This document shows, piece after piece, positions 22,572 to 24,949 of a DNA stretch of 24,949 nucleotides; the first letter of the stretch is position 1; every line of letters begins with the position of its first letter. Under the pieces are notes generated by a model, which was not told where the DNA came from, made no database searches, and worked only from the letters and a program-made list of their open reading frames with translations. Source of the stretch: a virus; IMG/VR virus record IMGVR_UViG_3300020180_000117, positions 1-24,949 of that record; one strand, given 5' to 3'. A program made the position numbers and the translations under genes.

Positions 22572-23641
22572 AAGCCCTCCAGTGCTGTAATGTACTGGGG
22601 TTTCATACTCTGCCAACTAATTGAGTTTGCTAGTTTGCCAGCCTGGATATTCTCAAACCACATCTGACTTTCATTCATGTTATAAAACTCATCTATCTTA
22701 TTTGCTATGACTTCAGGGTCTGAGCCATAAATATCTATAACAGTACGTGGTGTAAACTCGGAGATTTTAGTGGCAGGCACAAGCCAGTTGCGTGGTAGGA
22801 ATTGATTATTTGGGCTTATGTCGGTCATTATCACCGGCATTCCCACGCTCAGGGCTTCATTCATTGGCAGACAATTGCCGCCATAACGGCGCGGCATCAG
22901 TAGCACATCGCCATCGGTATAAACATCCCAGTAATTATCAAACTCATTTTGCTGGATAGTAATATTCGTGACACCGGTGTTAGCCAGTAATGCTACATAA
23001 TCGGCGTATGAATTAGTGGCTTGGTGCGATAACCCCTGCTCACCTTGGAAATGGATTAGTATTTTGGCATCTGTTTTAAGATATTTGCTGGCTTGTATAA
23101 CTGTTTCCGTGCCGTTGCGGTCATGGGCTGCTGACTTACCGACAACATGTAGGAAGGTTCTGGCTTGTTTAATAACTCGTTGTGGCAACTTCTGACGATC
23201 TACCGGATGGTGCAGATAAATACATTTAATATTGTTTGCCTGTGAGAAAGTCTGCAACTCATCAAAGTGCCATTTACTCGGTGAGATAATCATATCAGGC
23301 TTTGGAAATTGCGGGTAAGCAAAGTAATCTAAAAACTCCCAGTTAGGTATTTGTGCGGTTTTGATTCCTAATTCTCTGGCTCTGGCAAAAAGATAATAAC
23401 TTAGTGGTGTCTCGGCAACCAAAACACAATCCAGCCCTTTCAAAAATATCTTTATATCTTCACCCCTAGGATAGCCTTTGACTATTTGGCTGTTGGGTAA
23501 TCGTTCAGGATATTGCTTTGACCCGTTAAGTCCCGACAAGTCCACTTGCATAACCTTGGCTGGTTTCAAATGTTCTACTAGGGCTTGCGACTGTATGCCA
23601 AGCCCATTGTTTGACGAATATGCCAAGCAACCCAATTTCAT
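22562..23641 (-). CDS. Glycosyltransferase, GT-B fold (GT4-like)
   Basis: The 359-aa protein starts at ATG 23641. The N-domain begins MKLGCLAYSSNNGLGIQSQA, a GT4-like Gly-rich loop. KPDMIISPSKWHFDEL is the classic inter-domain region where GT4 enzymes read 'vi..S....'. FLHVVGKSAAHDRNGTETVI starts the C-domain, which binds the nucleotide-sugar. MPRRYGGNCLPMNEALSVGM (249-268) followed by PVIMTD corresponds to the 'EGFGLP..EAma.G.PVi.t' donor-binding motif, with N/E variation (E262 kept). It is soluble. The acceptor cannot be inferred. Confidence 0.88.
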   Translation of the reverse strand: MKLGCLAYSSNNGLGIQSQALVEHLKPAKVMQVDLSGLNGSKQYPERLPNSQIVKGYPRGEDIKIFLKGLDCVLVAETPLSYYLFARARELGIKTAQIPNWEFLDYFAYPQFPKPDMIISPSKWHFDELQTFSQANNIKCIYLHHPVDRQKLPQRVIKQARTFLHVVGKSAAHDRNGTETVIQASKYLKTDAKILIHFQGEQGLSHQATNSYADYVALLANTGVTNITIQQNEFDNYWDVYTDGDVLLMPRRYGGNCLPMNEALSVGMPVIMTDISPNNQFLPRNWLVPATKISEFTPRTVIDIYGSDPEVIANKIDEFYNMNESQMWFENIQAGKLANSISWQSMKPQYITALEGLCR

Positions 23642-23650
23642 AATTTGCTC

Positions 23651-24385
23651 TCAGCTTGCTGTGGGGTCATAGGTGTCTGCTCCGTATCTGCGCCCGTCGA
23701 GGTGCTTACTTCTTACCAATGTGCCTTCGGGTGCGTAAATATGCAACCGGTGTTCATCGTAGTTATCGCCACCCTCTGCAATCATACCGTACATTATATG
23801 CTCAATAAAGCGCGGCTGGTCATCGAAGTATTTGCTGGCTATGTCTCTATAATACTGCGTGCTGGCTAAGTGCGGACGGCCTGACCATTGGCGCGTGCGC
23901 AAGAATGGTTGCCCTAATATGGTGATCGGTGAGTGGTCGAGCATCAGATGTTCATGCTCAGGGTGTATTTGAGCCTCGAAGTGGAAGCGGATTACATTGG
24001 CGTAGCCGGTCTTAACTACCTCTGATAGTTCGGCAAAGGGTATGTCGTTATGCAGTGGCGTGTCCTGTTCACTCCATAAAATTAGTGGTGTTCTGACTAG
24101 ATCTAAGGCTTTTTTAGTCATCAGCGATTGATGGCTGTGGTGGTCAAAGACAATTGGCGTGGCATTGCCTAGCTCATTATTTATTTTCCAAAGCATTGTT
24201 TGCTTAAATTGCTCATAGGCTGTTTTATGTTCCGCGAACCATGCCGGCAAGCCATCGAACATAAATATAATTTCGCTATCAGGTAGGCGCTCGCGAATAC
24301 TGGCTATAGTCTGGTCTAGCACCTCTGTAGAAGGATGGCTAGGCATTGAACTTACTGGCACCAAGCAAGTTATATCGTCATTCAT
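23651..24385 (-). CDS. Glycosyltransferase-like, GT-A type
   Basis: The 244-aa protein's ATG (24385) overlaps the upstream gene's TGA by ATGA. N-terminal CLVPVSSMPSHPSTEVLDQT and IRERLPDSEIIFMFDGLPAW suit a GT2-like fold. An acidic EQD at 106-108 within LILWSEQDTPL stands where the DXD metal site belongs. IRFHFEAQIHPEHEHLMLD and DQPRFIEHIMYGMIAEGG follow. The family assignment is by pattern only, and the DXD-like site departs from the usual form. It is 9 nt from the GT4 gene and clearly part of the same operon. Confidence 0.72.
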   Translation of the reverse strand: MNDDITCLVPVSSMPSHPSTEVLDQTIASIRERLPDSEIIFMFDGLPAWFAEHKTAYEQFKQTMLWKINNELGNATPIVFDHHSHQSLMTKKALDLVRTPLILWSEQDTPLHNDIPFAELSEVVKTGYANVIRFHFEAQIHPEHEHLMLDHSPITILGQPFLRTRQWSGRPHLASTQYYRDIASKYFDDQPRFIEHIMYGMIAEGGDNYDEHRLHIYAPEGTLVRSKHLDGRRYGADTYDPTAS

Positions 24386-24949
24386 TTTGATAATTCTCCA
24401 ATATCATCTAACATCTTATATTTTATGCTTCTTTTTCTTGTTTGCCACCACGCAAAACATTTATTGGCGTTGGCTGGATAGTCGCGCAACAGTTCTGGCA
24501 GCAGCTTTGGGAACGCATCCCAGTAATCAATGATTGGAAAAGGCACATCGCCATCAAACAGGTATTTCCAAAAGCCAGGGCTTTTATGCTTCGTAGAAAA
24601 GGCATCTACCACCGGCACACAGCCAGCTTCTAGCGCTTCATACAGCCGGAAGTTATCAGGGCTTTCGATACCGCTAGGACAAGGTACGATCTTAGTTTGC
24701 GCCATAGCTGTTAGGTATTCTTTATAAGGCACAACCTCTTTACCGAAGCCATCAGTCTCGACAATTTTATTGTAAGGATATTCCGGCTCTAAGCGGCGCA
24801 GTTCCTCTAAGCACTGTTCGCGGCGTTCATGATTAACCTGTCCGGCAAAGAAAAAATTAAGCTGGCGCTCTTGTTGACCAATCTCTTTTAACAACTTACG
24901 GGTATCTGGCCGGTAGCCATTAGGCAGGTGAAATGCTACATCATCATGC
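24382..24949 (-). CDS. Exostosin/GT47-like glycosyltransferase, 5' end beyond the window
   Basis: The frame is open to the right edge, so the N-terminus is missing. Within the window it reads HDDVAFHLPNGYRPDTRKLL, then LNFFFAGQVNHERREQCLEE and a C-terminal domain with VPCPSGIESPDNFRLYEALE, AGCVPVVDAF and DVPFPIIDYWDAF. The 'FFaG....R......L' and 'cP.G...d..R.yEAle.GciPVv' patterns fit the exostosin (GT47) donor-binding domain. A TTG at 24894 would be a poor internal start. About 188 residues are visible. It is the first of four consecutive sugar-transfer genes. Confidence 0.8.
   Translation of the reverse strand, partial: HDDVAFHLPNGYRPDTRKLLKEIGQQERQLNFFFAGQVNHERREQCLEELRRLEPEYPYNKIVETDGFGKEVVPYKEYLTAMAQTKIVPCPSGIESPDNFRLYEALEAGCVPVVDAFSTKHKSPGFWKYLFDGDVPFPIIDYWDAFPKLLPELLRDYPANANKCFAWWQTRKRSIKYKMLDDIGELSK

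Noticed and set aside
24423-24605. Minus-strand 60-codon frame
   Set aside because: It overlaps the exostosin-like gene in another frame and has no features.

Overview
The window is about 25 kb of a tailed double-stranded DNA phage (or prophage) genome. It covers the packaging, head and tail (late structural) part. Every credible gene lies on the minus strand, so transcription runs from high to low coordinates. Genes are packed tightly, often with ATGA or TAATG stop/start overlaps. TAA, TAG and TGA all end genes, so no stop codon is reassigned. I see no tRNA, integrase, lysis, replication or CRISPR element. The HK97-type capsid, tail chaperone frameshift pair, tape measure and distal tail protein point to a siphovirus. 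The host cannot be proved from sequence alone. The tail-tip protein has HTTD 14-residue repeats, and it and the fibre genes have domain styles that, from memory, are common in metagenomic phages and proteins of Patescibacteria (CPR). That host assignment is only a hypothesis.

In transcription order: (1) 24949-21765, four glycosyltransferase-like genes, the first cut by the right edge. (2) 21765-21175, a G-run-rich stretch with at least seven copies of a CARGGGR motif, a doubtful 73-codon ORF and a small unknown gene. (3) 21172-19222, small and large terminase with a 101-nt overlap. (4) 19191-16960, a portal fused to a MuF-like minor head domain. (5) 16994-13649, a coiled-coil/Gly-rich structural protein, a 727-aa fibre-like protein and a small unknown, an unusual place for fibre genes. 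(6) 13543-11341, prohead protease and major capsid protein, with an extended -10 promoter upstream. (7) 11278-10553, an HNH endonuclease gene behind its own promoter/hairpin. (8) 10560-8711, a 30-aa Lys-rich ORF and the connector, head-closure, gp10-like and tail-terminator set. (9) 8708-8220, a second HNH gene of the NUMOD4 type. (10) 8146-4190, major tail protein, tail chaperones with a -1 frameshift on an A9 run, tape measure and distal tail protein. (11) 4133-1, three smaller tail-region genes and a composite tail-tip protein of at least 950 codons that runs off the left edge.

How the parts work together: terminase and portal load DNA into a protease-matured HK97-fold head. The connector set joins it to a tail tube whose length is set by the 663-aa tape measure, and Dit plus the tip protein form the host-contact end. 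The glycosyltransferases probably decorate virion proteins, the host surface or DNA. The two HNH genes look like intron-less homing insertions placed between essential structural genes.
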